Positions 1-6,222 of a stretch of DNA of 6,522 nt are shown piece by piece (position 1 is the stretch's first letter; every line of letters begins with the position of its first letter). Where the stretch lies: contig DATGLL010000032.1 of assembly GCA_035294145.1 (NCBI GenBank), forward strand, positions 1 through 6,522, written 5' to 3'. Source of the DNA: CADDZO01 sp035294145. GTDB taxonomy: Bacteria > Chloroflexota > Dormibacteria > Dormibacterales > Dormibacteraceae. Position numbers and translations under genes: made by a program. Under the pieces are notes generated by a model. The model searched no databases and was not told the DNA's origin. It was given only the letters and a program-made list of their open reading frames with translations.

Positions 1-33
1 TGGGGCACTCGCATGGCCGGATGTTGGGGCACT
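1..33. repeat. Pair of 9-bp direct repeats, possible insertion-sequence end
   Basis: The sequence TGGGGCACT occurs at 1-9 and again at 25-33, a 24-bp period, with no similarity beyond the nine bases. Short repeated motifs of this kind are found inside the ends of some insertion sequences, notably the IS21 family, whose termini carry several copies of a short repeat. No transposase is visible here, so the element, if real, would extend left of the window. The assignment is inference from the repeat alone, and chance duplication is possible. Confidence 0.3.
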
Positions 34-258
34 GCCGCCCAACCTCACCCTGCCACGAGGTGGTGCTGGGGAGATTGCTGGACGCGACCCGATCGTCGCC
101 GGGGGTATCGAGGTATGTGCCGTCGTCTGATGGGAGACCGCGTGACCCCCCCTCCAGGCCGCATAGGGCTTCCGAACAGGCTCTGAGGTGGATCAAGTCC
201 CCTGTGATCAGCTACCTGCTCCCTGCCGTCCCGGGGCAGAGGCGAGGATGTGCGCCGC
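34..258. other. Non-coding stretch upstream of the operon, no gene recognised
   Basis: Open frames exist here on both strands, but none has a recognisable domain, a convincing ribosome binding site or protein-like composition. One frame (21-284, +) gives a Pro/Arg/Ser-rich translation typical of a chance frame in GC-rich DNA. Two weak inverted repeats are present: GATCA/TGATC arms at 191-209, and CTGCC/GGCAG arms around 223-239. Neither is followed by a T-run. The stretch probably separates the operon from an element or gene to the left. Confidence 0.5.
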
Positions 259-287
259 TTGAATTATTTCGGACGTCCGACTAAAAT
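259..287 (+). promoter_or_regulatory. Sigma-70-type promoter of the catabolic operon
   Basis: A -35 hexamer TTGAAT (259-264) and a -10 hexamer TAAAAT (282-287) are separated by exactly 17 bp, the optimal spacing for the housekeeping sigma factor. The AT-rich patch stands out in otherwise GC-rich DNA. A transcription start about 7-9 bases after the -10 box would fall at 294-296, on or next to the ATG at 296, which predicts a leaderless or nearly leaderless mRNA. This is read directly from the sequence; the activity is inferred. Confidence 0.7.
269..280. promoter_or_regulatory. Palindromic operator inside the promoter spacer
   Basis: TCGGACGTCCGA is a perfect 12-bp palindrome lying wholly between the -35 and -10 boxes. 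A dimeric repressor bound here would block RNA polymerase. TetR-family proteins bind palindromes of this kind, and the only regulator in the window is the TetR-family gene at 5565-6200, the last gene of the same gene run. I found no second copy in the window, so the pairing of regulator and site rests on position and symmetry only. Confidence 0.55.
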
Positions 288-295
288 TGTGCCCA

Positions 296-1594
296 ATGGG
301 CGGATCAAATGCGGAAAAGGTAGCCTCTCTCTCGGCCACGACCTCGGCGGGTGCGGGCGCCGGACCTCGGCTCATCATGGACGCGGAGCTGAGGTCTCGG
401 GCCCAGAGGGTGATCCCTGGAGGGATGTACGGCCACCAGGCCGTTGCCAACCTTCCTCCCCACTATCCTCAGTTTTTCGTCGAAGGCAAGGGCGCCCGGA
501 TACGAGATGCGAATGGTGTCGAATATATCGACCTCATGTGCTCGTATGGACCGATGGTGTTGGGCCATCGCAATCCGGTCGTTGAGCAAGCGGTCAGGAG
601 GCAGATGCGTCGTGCAGACTGTCTCAACGGTCCTACCGAGCACATGGTGCGCCTCGCCGAGCTCCTCACCCAGAACGTGCCTCACGCGGACTGGGCCCTG
701 TTCTGCAAGAACGGAACTGATGCAACAACCCTGTGCGTGACCATCGCTCGCGCAGCGACCAAGCGTCGCAAGGTGATGGTGGCTCGAGGCGCGTATCACG
801 GCTGGGCGGCTTGGTGTAATCCAAACACCAACGGGATCACTGAGGAGGAACGCTCCAACATCCTCTATTACGAATACAACGATCTTGATTCCGTCATAGG
901 GCTCCTAGCTGAGCATGGCGCCGATCTGGCTGGGATCGTGGCCAGCCCGATGCGCCACGACATCAAGAAGGATCTGCTGCCTGTCGACCCTGAGTTTGCA
1001 CGCCGGCTTCGCACGATTTGCGATCAGCTCGGAGCCGCCCTCATCCTGGACGACGTCCGATGCGCGATGCGGGTCGATCTTCGGGGCAGCTGGGAGCCCA
1101 TCGGCGTACGACCCGACCTCAGCGCCTGGAGCAAGGCGATCGCCAACGGCTACCCTATAGCTTGCGTCCTTGGCTCCGACCGTTTCAGGGACGCGGCCTC
1201 CTCCGTCTACGCAACCGGCTCCTTCTGGTTCGCGGCGGTGCCGATGGTGGCTGCCCTGGCGACCATCGAGGAGGCTACCAGGATAGATGCGATCGAGATG
1301 ATGCGGGTCGCTGGTCAACAACTCCGTGACGGTCTCGCCAGCCAGGCTCGATCGCATGGCCTTGCCGTCACCTTGAGCGGGACGCCACAGCTGCCGTTTA
1401 TGACGTTCGCCGGTGACGGTCAGCTTACCAAGTCCTACCTATGGGCGGATGAATGCGTCAAGCGCGGCGTGTACCTCCATCCTTTTCACAACTGGTTTCT
1501 GTCCGCCGCCCACACAGCCGAGGACATCAGCAGGGCCTTGGATGCCACCGACGACGCATTCGGGGTGGTGGTCAAGCAGTTCGGTCGGGATTGA
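296..1594 (+). CDS. Class-III PLP-dependent aminotransferase (glutamate-1-semialdehyde aminomutase-like)
   Basis: This is a predicted cytosolic fold-type I PLP enzyme of 432 residues, the usual length for the glutamate-1-semialdehyde 2,1-aminomutase/class-III aminotransferase family. Visible motifs, numbered from the ATG at 296, are NGTDATT (139-145) and YHG (167-169) for cofactor phosphate and ring contacts, LILDDV with Asp252 expected to pair with the pyridine nitrogen, and WSKAIANG with Lys280 as the Schiff-base lysine. All core residues are present, so it should be active. The ATG at 296 is preferred because it sits where transcription should begin. An in-frame TTG at 287 overlaps the -10 box, and an ATG at 377 starts right at the conserved domain but lacks a clear ribosome site. 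Residues 1-27 are low-complexity Ala/Gly/Ser. The operon context has no haem genes, so a catabolic transaminase is more likely than HemL. The substrate is unknown. Confidence 0.88.
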   Translation: MGGSNAEKVASLSATTSAGAGAGPRLIMDAELRSRAQRVIPGGMYGHQAVANLPPHYPQFFVEGKGARIRDANGVEYIDLMCSYGPMVLGHRNPVVEQAVRRQMRRADCLNGPTEHMVRLAELLTQNVPHADWALFCKNGTDATTLCVTIARAATKRRKVMVARGAYHGWAAWCNPNTNGITEEERSNILYYEYNDLDSVIGLLAEHGADLAGIVASPMRHDIKKDLLPVDPEFARRLRTICDQLGAALILDDVRCAMRVDLRGSWEPIGVRPDLSAWSKAIANGYPIACVLGSDRFRDAASSVYATGSFWFAAVPMVAALATIEEATRIDAIEMMRVAGQQLRDGLASQARSHGLAVTLSGTPQLPFMTFAGDGQLTKSYLWADECVKRGVYLHPFHNWFLSAAHTAEDISRALDATDDAFGVVVKQFGRD

Positions 1595-1620
1595 GAATCG
1601 CTTTGGGGTGCTGAGGGGCA

Positions 1621-3867
1621 GTGTCAACCCATATGCCGGACGAGGGGTGGGGCGAGATATGCGGGTATACGGATCGCCTGCACTATCGAGGGGGGGAGGA
1701 TGTGCAGGTGATGCTGCATGCGCCTGAGACGACGGTTCGCCTCGATGTGGTGGCTTTGAGGTCTGCTGACGAGCGGGTCACGACTATCGAACCTGTCTCC
1801 TCGGTGGACTCGATCCCTGCGATCGAGGTCATGGGCCGCCCGCAGCGTACATCCCTCGGCTCGTACGCCCTGGCCCGCGGCGTGCAGGTCGCGGGCTTGA
1901 CCTCGATCGAGCTCGAGCTGTGGTTTCGACCGACCCTGCTCCAGGCCGGGCATGAGCAGGGCCTCGCTGTGCTGAGCGCTGAGCCGGGCGTGCTGTTGCT
2001 GGGGTTGGTGCTGACGGTGGACCAGCGTCTGCTCCTCAGGTGCGGTCAGGCGGATGGCACGGCTGCCGTAGCCAGGCTGCCCCAGCCGATTCCCCCTGAC
2101 CGCTGGATCTGGGCGTCCGCGCATGTCTCAAGAGAGGCACGGACCATGGAGCTGCGCGCTCGTCTGGAGCGTGAGACACAAACAAGCCACGTGCGCGTCC
2201 AAGCGTGGAACCCTCCTGGTCCGTCCTTCGATGCTGGCCCTGCCACCCTTCTGGTTGCTGCCTGTGGCCTGGATCGCGTTGACGATGGCCTCGATTGCCC
2301 ATGGGGTTGTTTCAACGGTAAGCTCGAGGCCATCCGACTCTCAGGATCGGCACGCGAAGCGGCCCATCAGGGTCGTGCCCTGTTGGAGTGGGACTTCTCA
2401 CAGGGCATGGACGGATGGGTTGTGACCGATAGGTCGGGAAATGGGCTGCATGGCAGGCTGCACAATGCCCCTACGCGTGGTGTCACGGGGAAGGTATGGC
2501 TGCGTTCAGAGGTGGATTTTCGACGAGCGCCTGACCAGTTCGCGGCCGTCCACTTCCATGAGGATGACCTCGATGATGCAGGATGGAGGGCGGTGGCCAC
2601 CTTTCACCTCCCTGACGAGCTGCCGAGCGGCATCTACGCTGTGCGGGCTGTGGGTGGCGGATCCGCTGATCAGATCCCGTTCTTCGTCGTGCCCAACACG
2701 GCTGCCACGAGGAGGCCCGCTGTTGCCTTCCTTGTCCCCACGTTCACGTACCAGGCCTATGCCAACGCGCAGCTCGGTGAGAGGATCGACTACCACGGGA
2801 TGGGCCTCTCGGAGCGCGAGCCGCAGCCCGGGCGTCGAGACCGGCAGATAGCAAGTCATCCTGAGCTTGCGGGGTCGTTATACGATGTGCACAGGGACGG
2901 TTCGGGCCGCTGCTTTTCGAGCTACCGTAGACCCATCTTCAACCTCCGCCCAGACTACAGGTCGCCGGTCCAAGCTGCGCCTCGACATCTGCCCGCAGAT
3001 CTGTACATAACCGGATGGCTGGATCACTTGGGTCAGAGCTACGATGTGCTGACGGACCACCTCCTGCACGAGGTGGGGCATGAGGCGCTCATGCCCTACC
3101 GTGTCGTGGTGACTGGTTCCCATCCGGAGTATGCGAGCCTCGAGATGCTCGAGGCGATTGAGTCCTACTTGGGAGCAGGTGGCCGTCTGATGTATCTTGG
3201 TGGGAATGGCTTTTATTGGGTCACCAGCTGCCACCCCGAGCATCCGTGGTTGCTCGAGTGCCGCCGGGGGAACTCCGGGACGAGGACCTGGTCCAGCCCG
3301 CCGGGCGAGCAGCACCACGTCTCCACGGGAGAGCTGGGAGGCTTGTGGCGTCACCGTGGCAGGGCACCGAACGCCCTGGTCGGGATCGGGATGGCCAGCC
3401 AGGGCTGGGACCTCAAGGCGCCCGGCTATCGGCGCACGCCTGCCAGCTACGCGCCCGAGCTGGCGTGGATGTTCGAAGGGATCGCGGAGGAGACTATCGG
3501 CGACTTCGGCCTGGTGATGAACGGGGCGTCGGGTGATGAGCTGGACCGGTTCGACCCTCAGCAGGGCTCACCCCGTGAGGCCGTCGTGGTCGCCACCTCG
3601 CTTCCTCACAGCAAGTATTACAAGCTGGTCGTCGAGGATGTGCCCATGATCACCGATGGGTTGGACGGCTCCAGCAATCCACTGATCCGCTCCGACATCG
3701 TCTTCCTGGAACGGTCTGGAGGAGGTGCGGTCTTCTCCGTCGGGTCGATCACCTGGGCAGGAGCCATGGCTTACAACAACTTCGCCAACAACGCTGCCCG
3801 ACTCACCACCAATGTCCTCAGGCGCTTTCTCCAGACCCAGCGTGGAGGGCGGGTGGCCCAGCCATGA
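1621..3867 (+). CDS. N,N-dimethylformamidase large-subunit-like amidohydrolase
   Basis: This 748-residue protein resembles the beta (large) subunit of N,N-dimethylformamidase, an iron-dependent amidase that splits DMF into formate and dimethylamine. A beta-rich N-terminus (about 1-75) leads into a concanavalin/LamG-like jelly roll (about 90-245, with LELWFRP and FNGKLEAIRL). A catalytic domain follows from about 365, with FLVPTFTYQAYANA, SLYDVHRDGSG, VVVTGSHPEYAS and YLGGNGFYW, and a closing segment (GSITWAG, NNFANNAARLTTNVLRRF) near 708-736. Tyr380, Tyr421 and Glu503 (in HPEY) have nearly the same spacing as the two-Tyr-one-carboxylate iron ligands I recall for the Paracoccus enzyme (Tyr399, Tyr440, Glu521). 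There is no signal peptide or membrane segment, so it is probably cytosolic. The start is uncertain. The GTG at 1621 has GAGGGG only 2 bases upstream, and the ATG at 1633 is 14 bases from it. No small alpha subunit is encoded nearby. The true substrate is probably another amide rather than DMF. Confidence 0.82.
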   Translation: MSTHMPDEGWGEICGYTDRLHYRGGEDVQVMLHAPETTVRLDVVALRSADERVTTIEPVSSVDSIPAIEVMGRPQRTSLGSYALARGVQVAGLTSIELELWFRPTLLQAGHEQGLAVLSAEPGVLLLGLVLTVDQRLLLRCGQADGTAAVARLPQPIPPDRWIWASAHVSREARTMELRARLERETQTSHVRVQAWNPPGPSFDAGPATLLVAACGLDRVDDGLDCPWGCFNGKLEAIRLSGSAREAAHQGRALLEWDFSQGMDGWVVTDRSGNGLHGRLHNAPTRGVTGKVWLRSEVDFRRAPDQFAAVHFHEDDLDDAGWRAVATFHLPDELPSGIYAVRAVGGGSADQIPFFVVPNTAATRRPAVAFLVPTFTYQAYANAQLGERIDYHGMGLSEREPQPGRRDRQIASHPELAGSLYDVHRDGSGRCFSSYRRPIFNLRPDYRSPVQAAPRHLPADLYITGWLDHLGQSYDVLTDHLLHEVGHEALMPYRVVVTGSHPEYASLEMLEAIESYLGAGGRLMYLGGNGFYWVTSCHPEHPWLLECRRGNSGTRTWSSPPGEQHHVSTGELGGLWRHRGRAPNALVGIGMASQGWDLKAPGYRRTPASYAPELAWMFEGIAEETIGDFGLVMNGASGDELDRFDPQQGSPREAVVVATSLPHSKYYKLVVEDVPMITDGLDGSSNPLIRSDIVFLERSGGGAVFSVGSITWAGAMAYNNFANNAARLTTNVLRRFLQTQRGGRVAQP

Positions 3868-4499
3868 TCCTTGAGGCCGAGCGGCGGGACATCGCCGTGC
3901 AGTCTGCCATCCTCGACCGCCATGGGCTGGCTCCGGCCTCGTCCGGGAACGTGAGCGCGCGCAGGGATGAGCTGTTCGCGATCACCCCCGCCGGCGCGTG
4001 GCTCGGGGAGATCGATCCGGCTGCCTGCGTCGTGCTGGACCTCGACGGGCGTGTCGTGGAGGGCTCCGACGAGCCGTCATCGGAGACGCCGATGCATCGC
4101 GCCGTTTATCGTGCCCATCGACCGGGCGCGATCGTCCACACGCACTCGGTGTACGCGACCGTCTTGTCCACGTTGGTGGACGAGATCCCCGCCATCCACT
4201 ATATTGTCGGCCTTTTCGGAGGCCCTGTCCCGGTGGTCCCTTACGTCCGTTTTGGAACCGAAGAGTTGGGCCAGAAGGTTGCTCAACAATTGGCTGACCG
4301 GCGGGCGGTGTTGCTGCAGAACCATGGCGCGCTCATCATGGCAGACTCCGTTCGTGAGGCGTGTGCGCTTGCCCTTCAGCTGGAGTGGGTGGCGAATGTT
4401 TACTACCATGCCCGGCTCGTGGGGGGCGCCCGACTCCTCACTCGCGAGGAGCTGGCCGAGGCGGCTGAGGCCATGGGGGCACGTCGGTATCGGCGCTGA
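3864..4499 (+). CDS. Class II aldolase, L-fuculose-1-phosphate aldolase-like
   Basis: This is a zinc-dependent retro-aldolase of 211 residues, matching the length of FucA/RhaD/AraD-type class II aldolases. Visible are the phosphate-binding SSGNVS (26-31), ITPAG (40-44), the catalytic Glu74 in SSETPMH, the zinc ligands His92 and His94 (HTHS) and His154 (QNHG), and Tyr113 in IPAIHY, which matches the catalytic Tyr113 of E. coli FucA. With all of these present it should cleave a 1-phosphorylated ketose to dihydroxyacetone phosphate and an aldehyde. The related decarboxylase and epimerase members of the superfamily are less likely. The ATG overlaps the stop of the preceding amidohydrolase (ATGA, 4 bp), indicating translational coupling, and GGGTGG lies 7 bases upstream. 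The PfkB kinase immediately after it may supply the phosphorylated substrate. I withhold the symbol fucA because no fucose isomerase or fuculokinase is present. Confidence 0.88.
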   Translation: MILEAERRDIAVQSAILDRHGLAPASSGNVSARRDELFAITPAGAWLGEIDPAACVVLDLDGRVVEGSDEPSSETPMHRAVYRAHRPGAIVHTHSVYATVLSTLVDEIPAIHYIVGLFGGPVPVVPYVRFGTEELGQKVAQQLADRRAVLLQNHGALIMADSVREACALALQLEWVANVYYHARLVGGARLLTREELAEAAEAMGARRYRR

Positions 4500-4513
4500 G
4501 GACGACCTGGGCC

Positions 4514-5491
4514 ATGAAAGGTATCCGCGCCGCCTCGCCCGGTTCGCCGGTGACCGTCGCCTGCGTCGGTGTCTACATCCTTGACGTCCTCGGGCGGCCG
4601 ATCTCGTCGCTCCCGGTCGGTCAGACGTCGCAGCTCATCGACGAGATCCGCATCTCGGCCGCCGGCACCGCCGGTGGGACCAGCGTGGACCTCGCCCGGC
4701 TGGGAGCCAAGGTGATCGCGATGGGCGCCGTCGGCCAGGACGAGATAGGGGAGATGCTCGTCTCCCTGCTCGACAAGAATGGAGTTGATACTCGATATCT
4801 GGTGCGCAAGCCTGAGGCTCAAACCTCCGCCACCATCCTTCCCATCCACCCGGACGGCACCCGCCCAGCATGGCACGTCATCGGCGCCAATGGCCATTTC
4901 GGCATCGAGGATGTCAATTGGGAGGCCATCGCCGGATGTGAGTTCGTGCACTTGGGGGGCATCTCCGCCATGCCGAGGTTCGACGGTGACGCCAGCGTGG
5001 AGGTGCTGAGGTTCGCCAAGCGCCGCGGTGCTCTGACCACGGCAGATTGCTTGGGGGTGAAGCGTGAGGACACGCTCGACCTACTGAGAAGGTACCTCCC
5101 TCTTGTCGACGTCTTCATGCCCAACGCTCAGGAGGCCGCTCGAGTCACGGGTCTGGACAGCCCGGAGGCGGCCGCCGACGTGTTCCTTCAGCTCGGGGCA
5201 GGCTGCGTCATCGTGAAGCTTGGGGAGCGTGGTTGCCTGATCGCCCACGGCGCCACCCGAACCTATCAACCGGCGTTTGACGTGCCTGTGGTCGACTCCA
5301 CCGGCTGCGGCGATGCCTTCTGCGCTGGGGTCATAATTGGGTTGAGCCGCGGTTGGTCCATCGACCAGGCGGCGCAGTTTGGAACAGCAGCTGCGGCGCT
5401 CACCATTCAGGGCTTGGGCTCCGATGCCGGGCTTCAGAGCTTCGAGCACACGCAAGCGTTTGCTGCCAGTGCCCGGAGGAAGAGTTGCTGA
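4514..5491 (+). CDS. PfkB-family (ribokinase-like) carbohydrate kinase
   Basis: This 325-residue cytosolic kinase transfers phosphate from ATP to a sugar or sugar-like hydroxyl. The N-terminal core begins at about residue 13 (VTVACVGVYILDVLG). The substrate-side glycine motif is AGGTSVDLARLGA (53-65), the NxxE magnesium motif is NAQEA (204-208), and the second PfkB signature is DSTGCGDAF (261-269), with Asp267 as the catalytic base and the surrounding glycines forming the anion hole. The length is normal and nothing is missing. It starts 14 bp after the aldolase stop. A GAGGA overlapping that stop lies 11 bases before the ATG, a slightly long spacing, and an in-frame GTG at 4550 is a less supported alternative. 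Coupling with a FucA-like aldolase suggests it makes the phosphorylated aldolase substrate, although its sequence does not reveal which sugar it uses. Confidence 0.88.
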   Translation: MKGIRAASPGSPVTVACVGVYILDVLGRPISSLPVGQTSQLIDEIRISAAGTAGGTSVDLARLGAKVIAMGAVGQDEIGEMLVSLLDKNGVDTRYLVRKPEAQTSATILPIHPDGTRPAWHVIGANGHFGIEDVNWEAIAGCEFVHLGGISAMPRFDGDASVEVLRFAKRRGALTTADCLGVKREDTLDLLRRYLPLVDVFMPNAQEAARVTGLDSPEAAADVFLQLGAGCVIVKLGERGCLIAHGATRTYQPAFDVPVVDSTGCGDAFCAGVIIGLSRGWSIDQAAQFGTAAAALTIQGLGSDAGLQSFEHTQAFAASARRKSC

Positions 5492-5527
5492 GGCTTTCCT
5501 GCGTCACGAACCAAGACAGGGGCCTGG

Positions 5528-5546
5528 GCGCTCCTGATCGGAGCGC
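5528..5546. repeat. Inverted repeat before the regulator gene (possible operator or hairpin)
   Basis: GCGCTCC and GGAGCGC form perfect 7-bp arms around the 5-base loop TGATC, 18 bp before the GTG of the TetR gene. No T-run follows, so an intrinsic terminator is unlikely. It could be a second binding site for a dimeric regulator, or an mRNA hairpin in the 73-bp gap that tunes expression of the last gene. Its core differs from the palindrome in the operon promoter, so the same protein need not bind both. Confidence 0.4.
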
Positions 5547-5564
5547 AGAGGTGGGGGAACTGAC

Positions 5565-6200
5565 GTGCCGAAAATCGTGAACCACGAGGAGCGTCGCGAG
5601 CAGATCATGGCGGCGATTCGCCGGGTGATCGCGCATGGACAGATCAATGACGCCACCATCCGAGTGATCGCCCGTGAGGCGGGCTGCTCCGCCGGCGTGC
5701 TGGCGCACTACTTCCGGGACAAGGATGAGATGATGACGTCGGCCCTACGTTGGTCGCACAAGGGGATCCGAGCGCGTCAGTCCGAGAAGCTCGCGTCGCT
5801 GCGCGGCCTGGCTGCCCTGCGGGAGCTCCTGCTCGACAACCTTCCCCTGGACGAGGAGAGGACTGTGGAGACAAGGCTCGAGGTCAGCTACTGGAGCCGA
5901 GCCCTGGGCAGCCAACAGATCCTCGATGTCCAGAGGCAGGAGGCAGCCCTCCTGTACGACAAGATCCGCAGCCTCCTCAAGGAGGCGAGGGACCTTGGCC
6001 AGATCCGTCGGGACGTGCAGCTCGATGACGCCACGGAGGTATTCCTGGCCCTGATCGATGGCCTGAGCGTGCATGCACTTCTGTACCCTGATCGTCTCAC
6101 CAGGGAGATGGCGGAGCGGCTGATGCTAGGGGAGCTCGAGCGCCTGGTCGTCGGCACGTCGATCGAGGACATCGGGCCGTCCGACCCGGTCCCACGTTGA
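5565..6200 (+). CDS. TetR/AcrR-family transcriptional regulator (BetI-like)
   Basis: This is a 211-residue, all-helical, ligand-responsive DNA-binding protein that probably acts as a dimeric repressor. The N-terminal HTH domain spans about residues 8-54, with the recognition region from TIRVIAREAG to CSAGVLAHYF (31-50) and the RDKDEM turn that follows it in this family. The C-terminal region (about 80-195, with LPLDEERTVETRLEVSYWSR) resembles the BetI-type ligand-binding and dimerisation domain. The GTG at 5565 is preferred because it gives the usual MPKIV-HEERR opening, and the purine-rich GAGGTGGGGGA lies at a suitable distance upstream. It is the last gene of the run and shares its direction, which suggests control of the operon and of its own expression through the palindrome at 269-280. 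The inducer is probably a substrate or intermediate of the pathway. No promoter of its own was recognised in the 73-bp gap. Confidence 0.9.
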   Translation: MPKIVNHEERREQIMAAIRRVIAHGQINDATIRVIAREAGCSAGVLAHYFRDKDEMMTSALRWSHKGIRARQSEKLASLRGLAALRELLLDNLPLDEERTVETRLEVSYWSRALGSQQILDVQRQEAALLYDKIRSLLKEARDLGQIRRDVQLDDATEVFLALIDGLSVHALLYPDRLTREMAERLMLGELERLVVGTSIEDIGPSDPVPR

Positions 6201-6222
6201 TGGGCGATCGGGGGCGGGGGTT

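Noticed and set aside
191..209. GATCA/TGATC inverted repeat as an operator
   Set aside because: The arms are 5 bp with a 9-base spacer and lie about 50 bp upstream of the -35 box; this is likely chance compared with the perfect palindrome in the promoter.
223..239. Hairpin with CTGCC/GGCAG arms upstream of the operon as a terminator of an upstream gene
   Set aside because: The stem is only 5 bp, there is no T-run, and no upstream gene is visible.
21..284. An 87-codon open frame on the + strand before the operon
   Set aside because: The translation has no recognisable domain and a Pro/Arg/Ser-rich chance composition. The frame also runs through the promoter and operator of the aminotransferase gene.
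287..295. TTG at 287 as the aminotransferase start
   Set aside because: It overlaps the last base of the -10 box and lies before any plausible transcription start, so the ATG at 296 fits better.
305..799. A long antisense open frame opposite the aminotransferase, and similar ones opposite the other genes
   Set aside because: Long antisense frames are expected opposite GC-rich coding DNA. The translations look like codon shadows and none has a motif or ribosome site.
3864..5491. A standard L-fucose pathway (fucA plus fuculokinase)
   Set aside because: Fuculokinase belongs to the FGGY family, not PfkB, and no fucose isomerase or permease is present. The enzymes share chemistry with that pathway but the context differs.
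5528..5546. Intrinsic terminator after the kinase gene
   Set aside because: The stem is good but no T-run follows it, and the regulator gene begins 18 bp later in the same direction.
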